6,201 nt of DNA from assembly GCA_030601645.1 (NCBI GenBank), contig JAUWBQ010000107.1, positions 1 to 6,201 of the forward strand. Reading direction: 5' to 3'. Below, in pieces: positions 1 to 5,900 of the stretch (its first letter is position 1; every line of letters starts with the position of its first letter). Under the pieces are notes generated by a model. It did no database searches. It saw nothing but the letters and a program-made list of their open reading frames with translations, and was not told the origin of the DNA. Made by a program: the position numbers and the translations under genes. Origin of the DNA: Candidatus Bathyarchaeota archaeon (lineage in GTDB: Archaea; Thermoproteota; Bathyarchaeia; TCS64).

Positions 1-1998
1 GTTGACGTCCACGCCGCCGTTCACGGTGATCGCCACCCGGGAAATTCCGACCAGGGCTATCTTCAGGGCATTAGAGACGTGCACGATCACATACTCCGAG
101 GGGTCACACGGTTCCACCACATACTGGGGGACCTCCCCCCCTGGGTTCAGGTTCACCAACCTCCTCGGGAGGTAGGGAGAACCATCGAGATCTTTCAGCT
201 TTCCCGGGGCGACGTCGTCGAGGACCCCCTCCAACTCTAAATTCACGCCGCTCAATGAAAGAACATCGCCGAGATCTACGCCGAGTGATTCTCTGAGGGA
301 TTCGGTGATTACTATGCCATCCTCGGAGGGGAGTTCCCCCTCGATGAGGGCGTCCGCCAACGGTATTATCGAACCCTCCAGGCTCGGCTCGATCCCCATC
401 ACCCCGTGGACAGGGAGTTCGTTCAACGAGGCGACCGGACGGATGAGAGGGATGTTCTCGGCCTTTGCGGAGACCAGCGCGCTCTCCGGCTGTCTCTCAA
501 GCCAGCCCGAGGCCAGATCCTTCTGGGACAGAAAGGTTGGCTCCATCTCCGTGTAGGATTGAGCCCTGATCACGACGCCTTCTCGGGGGCTCCCATGCAT
601 GGAGACTCGTCTGACCACGAGGCCGTACCCTTCCGAGAATGATGTGAGGGCGACGAAGCTCATGACGAGAATCGTGATGGAGAACAGGGTGAGGGCGAAG
701 CGCAGCCTCCTCCGCCTGATGCTCCTCTTGGCCATTGAGAAGATGGGGACCAAGATGTTCCTCACTGGCAGGTGGCCGTTCCCGCCCCGGCCCTTCATGA
801 ACCGGGGGAAAACCATGGCTATGAAGAGGGAGAAGGATATGGCGACGACCCCCGTGCCCCCAAACCGCTCCACGGGGACCATCACGCTCCCGGGATAGGT
901 GAAATACAAGATCACCAGGGTGGCGGCGTACACCCCGATGCTGCCTAGGACCTTCGTCGAGTCCCTGTTGGAGAGGAGAAAGGCGATGGTGGTCGAGGCG
1001 AAGGCCATGAAGACGATGATCAAATGGACCGACAGCTTCGCATCGTTAACCATCGAGGTGAGACGGGAGTAGGTCTGGTAGAGTTCGAGGTATCCCCTCT
1101 TGCAGGCGTCGTAGCTGTCAGGATACTGGCTTTCGCCCATGAAGAAGCTCGCGTCCGATATCATCTTGGCGGCGGTGTCCGTGACCTTCCTCTCGGTGGC
1201 GATGTAGAATCCGAGGGAATCCAGCTCATCCAGTTCGTCGGCGACGGTGCCGAGGAGGGACTCTAGGAATTCGATGTTATGGGGGATCGAGAACTCTTGC
1301 ACGTCGAGACGGATCTGCTCTCCCGCCCGGAGGTAGAACAAGGATGGTTCGTCGATCTCGAAGGACCTTGAGGTGAAGTCCGATCTCACCAGCACGGAGA
1401 AGTTGACCCCGACCTTGAAAGGCTCGCCCGCCGGGACGATGATGTGGTTGTCTTCGAGGCCTAAGAACTGGCTCTGGCTCTCAGGGTCCGAGCCGTAGAT
1501 CAGCGGGAAACCGTTCAGCTCCAGGACCTCCCCCGAAGACGGATCGATCACAAAGTATAGGAACGAGGAGGGGAGATCCTCCGACTCCACGAACTGGATG
1601 TCCCCCTCCAGGATCAGGGAAGCGGCGGGGGAGAGGGTCATGACGACCTCATCCACCCCTGACGCCGTCGCATCAGACCGGGACGGAAGGTACTCGTACC
1701 CTGGTTTCTCCTCGTCGTCGGCGAAGGCGTACAACGCGTAGACGGCGTCGGCTTCGACCTCGAACTCGAACCGCCCCTCCGGTCCAGTCAGCCGGGAATC
1801 GACGTTCACAGTCCCTTCCCAGAGGTAGACCATGGATCCGGAGAGGGGGTTTCCCCGTTCATCCTGGACGATCCCCCTAATGACCGACGAAGCACGGGCG
1901 GCCCCCCCTACATTAACGGCGGAGACGATCAGCAGGATCAACGCTGTCTTGAAGACGAGGTTCGACAGCCTTCTCCACGGCGTTATGGGGGGCCCCAT
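1..1998 (-). CDS. FtsX/MacB-like ABC transporter permease with N-terminal extracellular domain (partial, C-terminus off left edge)
   Basis: The minus-strand frame is open from the ATG at 1998-1996 to the window edge, giving 666 residues without a stop. Residues 1-36 look like a signal peptide: basic WRR, a hydrophobic stretch from LVFKTALILLIVSAV, then a GGAARA cleavage-like end. Residues about 38-125 resemble a carboxypeptidase-regulatory or Ig-like beta-sandwich (RGIVQDERGNPLSGSMVYLW, then TGPEGRFEFEV). A second beta-rich part runs to about 240 and a helical part covers about 243-322. Predicted membrane helices lie near 323-343, 350-368, 382-399 and 432-454. The last follows a basic SIRRRRLRFALT stretch typical of the first FtsX helix. 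Residues 455-666 look like a MacB periplasmic-core-type ectodomain (GVMGIEP, EGELPSEDGIVI, LGVDLGDVLSLSG). The remaining FtsX helices should lie beyond the window. In this family an ATPase partner drives mechanical transmission across the membrane or export. Neither the partner nor a substrate is visible. Confidence 0.85.
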   Translation of the reverse strand, partial: MGPPITPWRRLSNLVFKTALILLIVSAVNVGGAARASSVIRGIVQDERGNPLSGSMVYLWEGTVNVDSRLTGPEGRFEFEVEADAVYALYAFADDEEKPGYEYLPSRSDATASGVDEVVMTLSPAASLILEGDIQFVESEDLPSSFLYFVIDPSSGEVLELNGFPLIYGSDPESQSQFLGLEDNHIIVPAGEPFKVGVNFSVLVRSDFTSRSFEIDEPSLFYLRAGEQIRLDVQEFSIPHNIEFLESLLGTVADELDELDSLGFYIATERKVTDTAAKMISDASFFMGESQYPDSYDACKRGYLELYQTYSRLTSMVNDAKLSVHLIIVFMAFASTTIAFLLSNRDSTKVLGSIGVYAATLVILYFTYPGSVMVPVERFGGTGVVAISFSLFIAMVFPRFMKGRGGNGHLPVRNILVPIFSMAKRSIRRRRLRFALTLFSITILVMSFVALTSFSEGYGLVVRRVSMHGSPREGVVIRAQSYTEMEPTFLSQKDLASGWLERQPESALVSAKAENIPLIRPVASLNELPVHGVMGIEPSLEGSIIPLADALIEGELPSEDGIVITESLRESLGVDLGDVLSLSGVNLELEGVLDDVAPGKLKDLDGSPYLPRRLVNLNPGGEVPQYVVEPCDPSEYVIVHVSNALKIALVGISRVAITVNGGVDVN

Positions 1999-2040
1999 TT
2001 CCAAAGACCTGATGCCTCTCCTACCTACGTCTGGAGGAAA

Positions 2041-2050
2041 GATATATTAC
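2041..2050 (-). promoter_or_regulatory. Putative TATA box for the ABC permease gene
   Basis: On the minus strand this reads GTAATATATC, an A/T block in GC-rich surroundings. Its centre is about 47 bp before the permease ATG at 1998. With an archaeal spacing of about 26 bp, the transcript would start near 2019 and carry a leader of about 20 nt. An AGGT lies about 8 nt before the ATG and could be a weak Shine-Dalgarno site. This is assigned by pattern and position only. Confidence 0.45.
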
Positions 2051-2132
2051 TTCCTCACGAACCTCCAAACCGAGCCGCAATAAGGACGACCTTTGCAGCT
2101 GAGGCCTCTGGTTGAGGAGAGTGAGTAAAAGG

Positions 2133-2140
2133 TTTAAGCA
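2133..2140 (+). promoter_or_regulatory. Putative BRE/TATA promoter of the PK-like/cyclophilin-like operon
   Basis: TTTAAGCA is preceded by a purine-rich AGTAAAAGG (about 2124-2132) that fits an archaeal BRE. A start about 26 bp downstream of the centre falls near 2162, leaving a leader of about 10 nt before the ATG at 2173. Such a short leader, with no clear Shine-Dalgarno site, suggests near-leaderless translation of the first gene. It is divergent from the permease promoter in the same 174-bp intergenic region. Confidence 0.5.
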
Positions 2141-2172
2141 GTTCCAACCGTGTCTTGGGTAGAGATGCAACC

Positions 2173-2691
2173 ATGAAAGTCGAGAGAAAAACGCTCTATC
2201 TTAAACCCGGAGGAAAGGGCACGGACCCCCTCATCGAAGCCGTCGCCGAGAGGGCGAAGGAGGGCGATCTGACCTCCGTGGTGGTGGCGAGCACGAAGGG
2301 GAAGACCGCCGCCAAACTGGGGGAGGCCCTGAAGGGCACGGCCCAGGTGATTGGCGTCACCGAGTTCACCTACGACGACGACGTAAAGAAGGCCATGAAG
2401 AAGCTGAAGGTGGTGGCGGTCGAGAAGGCCGACCTCCCCATCCAAGACAGGAAGGAGATGAGGGAGGCCCTCCTGATATTCGGGGCGGGAGTAAAAGCCG
2501 CCCTTGAGGTCTCCGCGATCGCGGCTGAGAAAGGGCTCGTCTCGGGTAGAATCATGGCCGTCGCAGGGAGCAAGGGAGGCCTGGACACGGCCCTGGTGGT
2601 CAGACCCTGCCCTCCGGCCGACTTCTCCAACCCTGACCCGGAGAAGCGGATGGCCGTCCTGGAGATCTTGGCGCTGCCCCTGAACGAGTGA
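2173..2691 (+). CDS. Pyruvate kinase C-terminal (alpha/beta) domain-like protein, COG1751 type
   Basis: This is a 172-residue soluble protein that resembles the stand-alone pyruvate-kinase C-terminal-domain proteins of archaea (COG1751 type, as in Archaeoglobus AF0103). The N-terminal part carries the strand-helix pattern TLYLKPGGKGTDPLIEAV followed by LTSVVVASTKGKTAAKLGEA. The C-terminal part carries FGAGVKAALEVSAIAAEKGL and then GRIMAVAGSKGGLDTALVVR, the typical family ending. No kinase catalytic barrel is present, so it is not a pyruvate kinase. Its biochemical role is unknown. The glycine-rich AGSKGG segment suggests a ligand or phosphate site, which is inference. I chose the ATG at 2173. 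An upstream in-frame TTG at 2155 would add six residues but lies before the predicted transcription start. It is followed after 10 bp by the cyclophilin-like gene, so the two are almost certainly co-transcribed. Confidence 0.85.
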   Translation: MKVERKTLYLKPGGKGTDPLIEAVAERAKEGDLTSVVVASTKGKTAAKLGEALKGTAQVIGVTEFTYDDDVKKAMKKLKVVAVEKADLPIQDRKEMREALLIFGAGVKAALEVSAIAAEKGLVSGRIMAVAGSKGGLDTALVVRPCPPADFSNPDPEKRMAVLEILALPLNE

Positions 2692-2695
2692 GGAG
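2692..2695 (+). promoter_or_regulatory. Shine-Dalgarno site of the cyclophilin-like gene
   Basis: GGAG starts directly after the stop codon of the upstream gene (TGA 2689-2691) and sits 6 nt before the ATG at 2702. This fixes the start and shows that the second gene is translated by internal initiation on a shared mRNA. Confidence 0.6.
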
Positions 2696-2701
2696 CCTAA
2701 G

Positions 2702-3076
2702 ATGAGGATCAAGATCTCCACCCCTTCGACGGGCGAGGTCTACGCCGAGCTCTCGGACGAGAATCCGGAGACCGCCCGGGCCATCTGGGATGCCCTCCCC
2801 ATCGAGGGCAGGGCGAACATCTGGGGTGATGAGATCTACTTCTCCATCCCCGTGGAGGCGGGGGTCGAGAACCCCAGGGAGGTGGTGGAGATGGGGGACC
2901 TGGGCTACTGGCCCCCGGGGAAAGCCTTCTGCATCTTCTTCGGCAGGACCCCGGCCAGCAGGGGGGACGAGATAAGGCCCGCCAGCCCCGTGAACGTCTT
3001 CGGAAAAGTATCAGGGGATCCCAGGGTCTTCAAGAAGGTCCGGGGAGGCGAGAGGGTCACCCTGGAGAGGGGCTAG
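2702..3076 (+). CDS. Cyclophilin-like fold protein of the TM1367 / COG2164 type
   Basis: This 124-residue protein starts MRIKISTPSTGEVYAEL and matches from memory the Thermotoga TM1367 family, a small cyclophilin-like beta barrel. The most diagnostic block is the middle: WGDEIYFSIPVEAG (about residues 41-54), NPREVVEMGDLGYWPPGKAF (57-76), then CIFFGRTPAS and the late RPASPVNVFGKV. The length equals that of a complete family member. The fold resembles peptidyl-prolyl isomerases, but I see no basis for claiming isomerase activity, and the family is uncharacterised. There is no signal peptide or membrane helix, so it is probably cytosolic. It is the second gene of an operon with the PK-C-terminal-like gene. 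Its TAG stop (3074-3076) overlaps the stop codon of the opposing DGQHR gene in the palindrome CTAG. Confidence 0.88.
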   Translation: MRIKISTPSTGEVYAELSDENPETARAIWDALPIEGRANIWGDEIYFSIPVEAGVENPREVVEMGDLGYWPPGKAFCIFFGRTPASRGDEIRPASPVNVFGKVSGDPRVFKKVRGGERVTLERG

Positions 3077-4203
3077 GCCATACCAGCCAGTTCGATTTTT
3101 TTCCTCAGGTTCTCGTAGAGTTCCTCGATGCCCTGCTTATCCGAGACGAGGGCCTCATCAGGGCCGTGTTCCTTCGACCAGAACATCAGATTGATGGGTT
3201 CCCGGAAGGCCGGGTTGTCATGGTCGGGCGTCTCCGTGAGGAGGGTTCCCAACAAGTTCAGCATCTTCTCCTCCGTGATCACTCCGCTCTCCGCGCACCG
3301 CCCGTAGACCGAGGGGAAGAGCATGTGGAGGATGGAGATCCCCGGGGTCCCGAGGAGGGTGTAAGGCCTGGGGTCCTCGAAGGCCCCCGGGTAGGTCTTC
3401 GAGACGGCGTTCCAGTAGTCGATGAGGAGGTCTGCGAGGTCCGCCAGGGGCATCCCCCAGAAGGCCCTCTTCCTCAGTATGTCTACGACGGAGCGGATGA
3501 TGGTCTTGTCCCTGATGATGTGCTCCTCACTCCTCTCCTCGGTGACTCTCCTTATCCTGCCGTGCCAGGGGGACCTCGGCTCGTCGTTGAGCCTGTCCAC
3601 GATCTCCGTGGCCAGCCCCCGGTGGAGCCCGCTCCTCCCCTCGAACTCGTAGAGCCATTCGGCCCCCTTCTCGTTGAGCATCCTCTGGAGGTGCCTGTAG
3701 ACGAGGTCGGTGGGGACCCCCCTCTGGCGGCGGTTGACCAGGTAGAAGTACATCAGCTCGTCGAATCTTCTGGGGAGCTGTAGGATGGAGACGATGACGG
3801 GGTACCGCTCGAACTCCGCGTTGATCTCAATGGCCCTCCTGAGGGCCTCCACCCGGTGCTGGCCGTCGATGAGCCAGAGCTTTTCCTCGTCGCCGAACTC
3901 GAGGTCCCCGAGGCTGCACCAGCCCAGGTCCTGTGTCTCCTCGAAGTTCAGCTCGCCACGCACGTTCAGCACGATCGAGGTGGGGAAGCAGCCCAGCTCC
4001 CTCAGCAGGTACCTGTCGATGGAGCCCCTCTTCCTCCCGAAGCGGCTCTTCGTGGGAAGGCGCTGATACCCGGTCGTGCTCTCGGGGGTCCAGCGATCGA
4101 GGGCGTGCCTCTCCACGATCTCTATGGCCGGGAGTGAGGAGACGTAGATCCTGACATACCCTTCCGCGCCCCTCTGTTTTATTGAGAAAGCTTTGATCCT
4201 CAT
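3073..4203 (-). CDS. DGQHR-domain protein, DndB/DpdB-like
   Basis: This 376-residue protein carries the family's defining motif as KLWLIDGQHRVEALRRA, with DGQHR at residues 113-117. Other landmarks fit the family: GYQRLPTKSRF (45-55), FPTSIVLNVRGEL (73-84), and VNRRQRGVPTDLV (156-168), the usual N-x-RQR-x-x-PT element. A helical C-terminal half includes LLIDYWNAVSKTYPGAF (259-275). The length is close to that of typical DndB. DndB regulates dnd DNA-phosphorothioation operons, and DpdB accompanies 7-deazaguanine DNA modification. The DGQHR region is related to ParB/sulfiredoxin-type motifs. No dndCDE or dpd gene is visible here, so its target is unknown. I chose the ATG at 4203 because GGTGGATC lies just before it. 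An in-frame GTG at 4212 would add three residues and cannot be excluded. It is convergent with the cyclophilin-like gene, with a 4-nt overlap. Confidence 0.85.
   Translation of the reverse strand: MRIKAFSIKQRGAEGYVRIYVSSLPAIEIVERHALDRWTPESTTGYQRLPTKSRFGRKRGSIDRYLLRELGCFPTSIVLNVRGELNFEETQDLGWCSLGDLEFGDEEKLWLIDGQHRVEALRRAIEINAEFERYPVIVSILQLPRRFDELMYFYLVNRRQRGVPTDLVYRHLQRMLNEKGAEWLYEFEGRSGLHRGLATEIVDRLNDEPRSPWHGRIRRVTEERSEEHIIRDKTIIRSVVDILRKRAFWGMPLADLADLLIDYWNAVSKTYPGAFEDPRPYTLLGTPGISILHMLFPSVYGRCAESGVITEEKMLNLLGTLLTETPDHDNPAFREPINLMFWSKEHGPDEALVSDKQGIEELYENLRKKIELAGMA
3096..3102 (+). terminator. Possible oligo-T terminator for the PK-like/cyclophilin-like operon
   Basis: A run of seven T on the plus strand begins 20 nt after the cyclophilin-like stop codon. 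Archaeal RNA polymerase commonly terminates at T-rich runs without a hairpin. The same bases encode lysines near the C-terminus of the opposing DGQHR protein (RKKIELAG), so the run could also be a plain consequence of codon use. Confidence 0.4.
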
Positions 4204-4224
4204 GTGATCCACCCTACATGCATT

Positions 4225-4232
4225 GTTTTAAG
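4225..4232 (-). promoter_or_regulatory. Putative TATA box for the DGQHR gene
   Basis: On the minus strand this reads ACTTAAAA, preceded by the A/T-rich CTTATTTTT. Its centre is about 26 bp before the ATG at 4203, which would give a leaderless transcript starting at or next to that ATG. If the block centred near 4236 is used instead, the start falls near the alternative GTG at 4212. A GGTG element at about 4210-4213 fits a Shine-Dalgarno site only if the transcript starts further upstream. Confidence 0.45.
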
Positions 4233-4306
4233 TAAAAATAAGACTAACTGTTTTGTACCGCTGGATTCTGGGCGTGACGGGCATTTACTGTTCCAAGATG
4301 GCAGAG

Positions 4307-4314
4307 TTAATATC
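4307..4314 (+). promoter_or_regulatory. Putative TATA box for the UbiA-family gene
   Basis: TTAATATC lies in the 136-bp intergenic region between two divergent genes. Its centre is about 29 bp before the ATG at 4340, predicting a leaderless or nearly leaderless mRNA. No Shine-Dalgarno site is visible before that ATG, which agrees. A perfect 10-nt palindrome covers the predicted start site at 4329-4338. Confidence 0.45.
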
Positions 4315-4328
4315 CACCCTCACATGAC

Positions 4329-4338
4329 ACGATATCGT
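4329..4338. repeat. Perfect 10-nt palindrome at the predicted UbiA transcription start
   Basis: ACGATATCGT is its own reverse complement and ends 1 nt before the ATG at 4340. It overlaps the transcription start predicted from the TATA-like box at 4307-4314. A dimeric repressor bound here would block initiation, but this role is inferred from position only, and a palindrome this short can occur by chance. Confidence 0.35.
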
Positions 4339-4339
4339 A

Positions 4340-5191
4340 ATGGTCGACCCAGGGGGCGCCCTCCGTATCATCAGGCCCGTCAACTGCGTCATGATGGGGT
4401 TCGCCATCCTCGTGGGCGCGGCCATCGGGGGAGGGTCCGGCCTGATCTCTTCGTCCCGCGAGCTCTCCCTCGCGTTCCTCACCGGTTTCTTCATGACGGG
4501 GAGCGCCATGGCCGTAAACGACTACTACGATCGGGAGATTGATGCGATTAACGAGCCGGGTCGCCCCATTCCGACTGGGGCGGTGAGCCCGGGGGAGGCT
4601 CTGGCGATCTCGGGGGCGCTCAGCGTCTTCGGCCTTGCGGCGGCATGGTTGACGAGCCTCGGGAACTTGGCGGTTGCTGTTCTCGCCTGGGTTGCCATGA
4701 TGGCCTACTCCACCTTCGGGAAGAGGACGGGGTTCCTGGGGAATCTTATGGTGAGCGCGTGTGTCTCTCTGCCTTTCATCTACGGGGGGATCATGGGTGG
4801 CGGGGGTTCCATGGGTTCCTCCCTCCTCTTCGCCCTGATTGCTTTCCTTGTATGCCTGGGTCGGGAGGTGACGAAGGGCATCGTCGACGTGGAGGGGGAC
4901 GGGGCCCTGGGGATCGGGACCGTCGCGGTCTCCCAGGGTCCGGGTGTGGCTGCGTGGGTCTCCGTTGCCTTCTACCTTCTGGCTGTAGGGGTTTCCCTTG
5001 CCCCGGTCTACCTGGGTCTGGTCTCTTTCTGGTACTCGCCCTTCGTGGCTTTGACCGATCTCGGGCTGGTCTACCTCTCATATTCTTTGATGAAGGATCA
5101 CAGTCGGGAGAACGGCAGGCTGGTGAAGAACTGGGTGCTGCCGCTGATGCTGAGCGGTTTGGTGGGCTTCCTCGCGGGGAGCCTGCTCTGA
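4340..5191 (+). CDS. UbiA-family prenyltransferase, probable digeranylgeranylglyceryl phosphate (DGGGP) synthase
   Basis: This is a 283-residue polytopic membrane protein with about eight or nine hydrophobic segments, the usual size for archaeal DGGGP synthase. The first prenyl-diphosphate/Mg2+ motif is NDYYDREID at residues 60-68, followed by RPIPTG (75-80). The second is REVTKGIVDVEGD at 175-187. DGGGP synthase adds the second geranylgeranyl chain to geranylgeranylglyceryl phosphate, a committed step in archaeal ether-lipid synthesis at the membrane. Related UbiA enzymes that make quinones or other prenylated compounds cannot be excluded from sequence alone. In the second motif Gly180 and Val182 stand where many euryarchaeal enzymes have Asp and Glu (KDIED), while Glu176, Asp183 and Asp187 are kept. 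The start is supported by a TATA-like box 29 bp upstream. It is convergent with rps7, with a 12-bp gap. Confidence 0.87.
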   Translation: MVDPGGALRIIRPVNCVMMGFAILVGAAIGGGSGLISSSRELSLAFLTGFFMTGSAMAVNDYYDREIDAINEPGRPIPTGAVSPGEALAISGALSVFGLAAAWLTSLGNLAVAVLAWVAMMAYSTFGKRTGFLGNLMVSACVSLPFIYGGIMGGGGSMGSSLLFALIAFLVCLGREVTKGIVDVEGDGALGIGTVAVSQGPGVAAWVSVAFYLLAVGVSLAPVYLGLVSFWYSPFVALTDLGLVYLSYSLMKDHSRENGRLVKNWVLPLMLSGLVGFLAGSLL

Positions 5192-5203
5192 GAATTTGGG
5201 GGT

Positions 5204-5791
5204 CTACCTTGACGAGAGGGCTATCCTCTCGACCTCCTGCTTCCTGCGGATGGCGAACGTGTTGCCGTCGTTGTTGGCGGCGCCTATGAGCTGTGATGCG
5301 AGGACCTCCTCCAGGGTGAGGCGGTTGCTGAACGTGGCCTCCTTGACGCCCGTGACGATGAACCTGAGGGCGCGGTCGATCCTGCGCTGGGGGGAGATGT
5401 CGACGGCGAGGCGGTAGACGACGCCTCCGTAGCCGATGCGGGTGGTGTCCTCGTTGGGGGCCGCGTTCTCGACGGCCCTGACCAGGACCTCGACTGGGTT
5501 GCGGCCGGTCTTGATGTTTATGATCTTGAAGGCGTTGCGGACGACGCTGATGATGCGGGTCTTGTCGCCGCCGCTGCTGCCGGGGCGCATGAGGCTGTTG
5601 ACGAGCCGCTCGGCGATGTTCATGTTTGATTTGCGGAACCTGCGGGCCTCGTGTCTGCCGCCTGTGTGGGGGAGGTAGATGGGATCGATGTTGAGGTACC
5701 TCTCCAGGCCTATGTCCCTGACGTTGATGTCTTCGAAGCTCCACTCGCCGAACAGCTTGGGGGCTTCGACGTTCGTCTGGCTGCGGCTCAT
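5204..5791 (-). CDS. rps7: Small ribosomal subunit protein uS7, archaeal type
   Basis: This 195-residue protein binds the 3' major domain of 16S rRNA and helps form the head of the small subunit near the mRNA exit. The universal core is clear: KTGRNPVEVLVRAVENA (94-110), APNEDTTRIGYGGVVYRLAV (111-130), then DISPQRRIDRALRFI (131-145). The C-terminal AIRRKQEVERIALSSR is the archaeal/eukaryotic ending. The N-terminal extension (KLFGEWSFEDINVRDIGLER) is also the archaeal form. I chose the ATG at 5791 because the longer frame from 5863 adds 24 unconserved residues and would cross the likely promoter. A weak GGT-type Shine-Dalgarno element precedes it. rps12 lies upstream on the same strand, the usual archaeal order, but across a 211-bp gap. 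No elongation-factor gene follows; a UbiA-family gene faces it instead. Confidence 0.95.
   Translation of the reverse strand: MSRSQTNVEAPKLFGEWSFEDINVRDIGLERYLNIDPIYLPHTGGRHEARRFRKSNMNIAERLVNSLMRPGSSGGDKTRIISVVRNAFKIINIKTGRNPVEVLVRAVENAAPNEDTTRIGYGGVVYRLAVDISPQRRIDRALRFIVTGVKEATFSNRLTLEEVLASQLIGAANNDGNTFAIRRKQEVERIALSSR
5213..5231. repeat. Perfect 7-bp inverted repeat at the convergent UbiA-rps7 ends
   Basis: CGAGAGG and CCTCTCG flank a 5-nt loop (GCTAT). The hairpin lies 22 nt beyond the UbiA stop codon and inside the last codons of rps7 (encoding RIALSS). It could stabilise the 3' end of either transcript. No T-run follows on the plus strand, so it does not look like a bacterial-type terminator. 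Confidence 0.45.
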
Positions 5792-5838
5792 TCTACCACT
5801 TTCTCTCGCTGAATCAGAGATGCTAGTTAGGGTACCTG

Positions 5839-5847
5839 AATAAAAGG
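5839..5847 (-). promoter_or_regulatory. Putative TATA box of rps7
   Basis: On the minus strand this reads CCTTTTATT, centred about 48 bp before the rps7 ATG, implying a leader of about 26 nt. A second candidate, the symmetric TTTAAA at 5869-5874, would give a leader of about 54 nt. Either suggests that rps7 can be transcribed from its own promoter as well as, or instead of, by read-through from rps12. Confidence 0.4.
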
Positions 5848-5900
5848 GTTTTCGAGGCGGCATTAAGCTTTAAACGGGCGTGGGCACCTCTCCTTTTATC

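Noticed and set aside
305..1266. Several short plus-strand frames at the left end
   Set aside because: All lie antisense to the continuous 666-codon permease frame, which has a signal peptide, membrane helices and FtsX/MacB-type motifs.
2155..2172. TTG start six codons upstream for the PK-like gene
   Set aside because: It would lie ahead of the predicted transcription start near 2162, and the family sequence begins at the ATG.
2134..2721. Minus-strand 195-codon frame opposite the PK-like gene
   Set aside because: It covers the whole well-supported plus-strand gene, is rich in Arg, Gly, His and Leu as GC-rich antisense frames usually are, and shows no recognisable domain.
3166..3783. Plus-strand 205-codon frame opposite the DGQHR gene
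   Set aside because: It is an antisense shadow. The DGQHR frame has clear family motifs and this one has none.
4791..5744. Minus-strand 317-codon frame across UbiA and rps7
   Set aside because: The translation is a low-complexity run of R, P, H, Q and G in the wrong frame of two confidently identified genes.
5792..5863. Upstream extension of rps7 by 24 residues
   Set aside because: The added residues are not part of archaeal S7, and the region contains the likely promoter and leader. The ATG at 5791 gives a normal family length.
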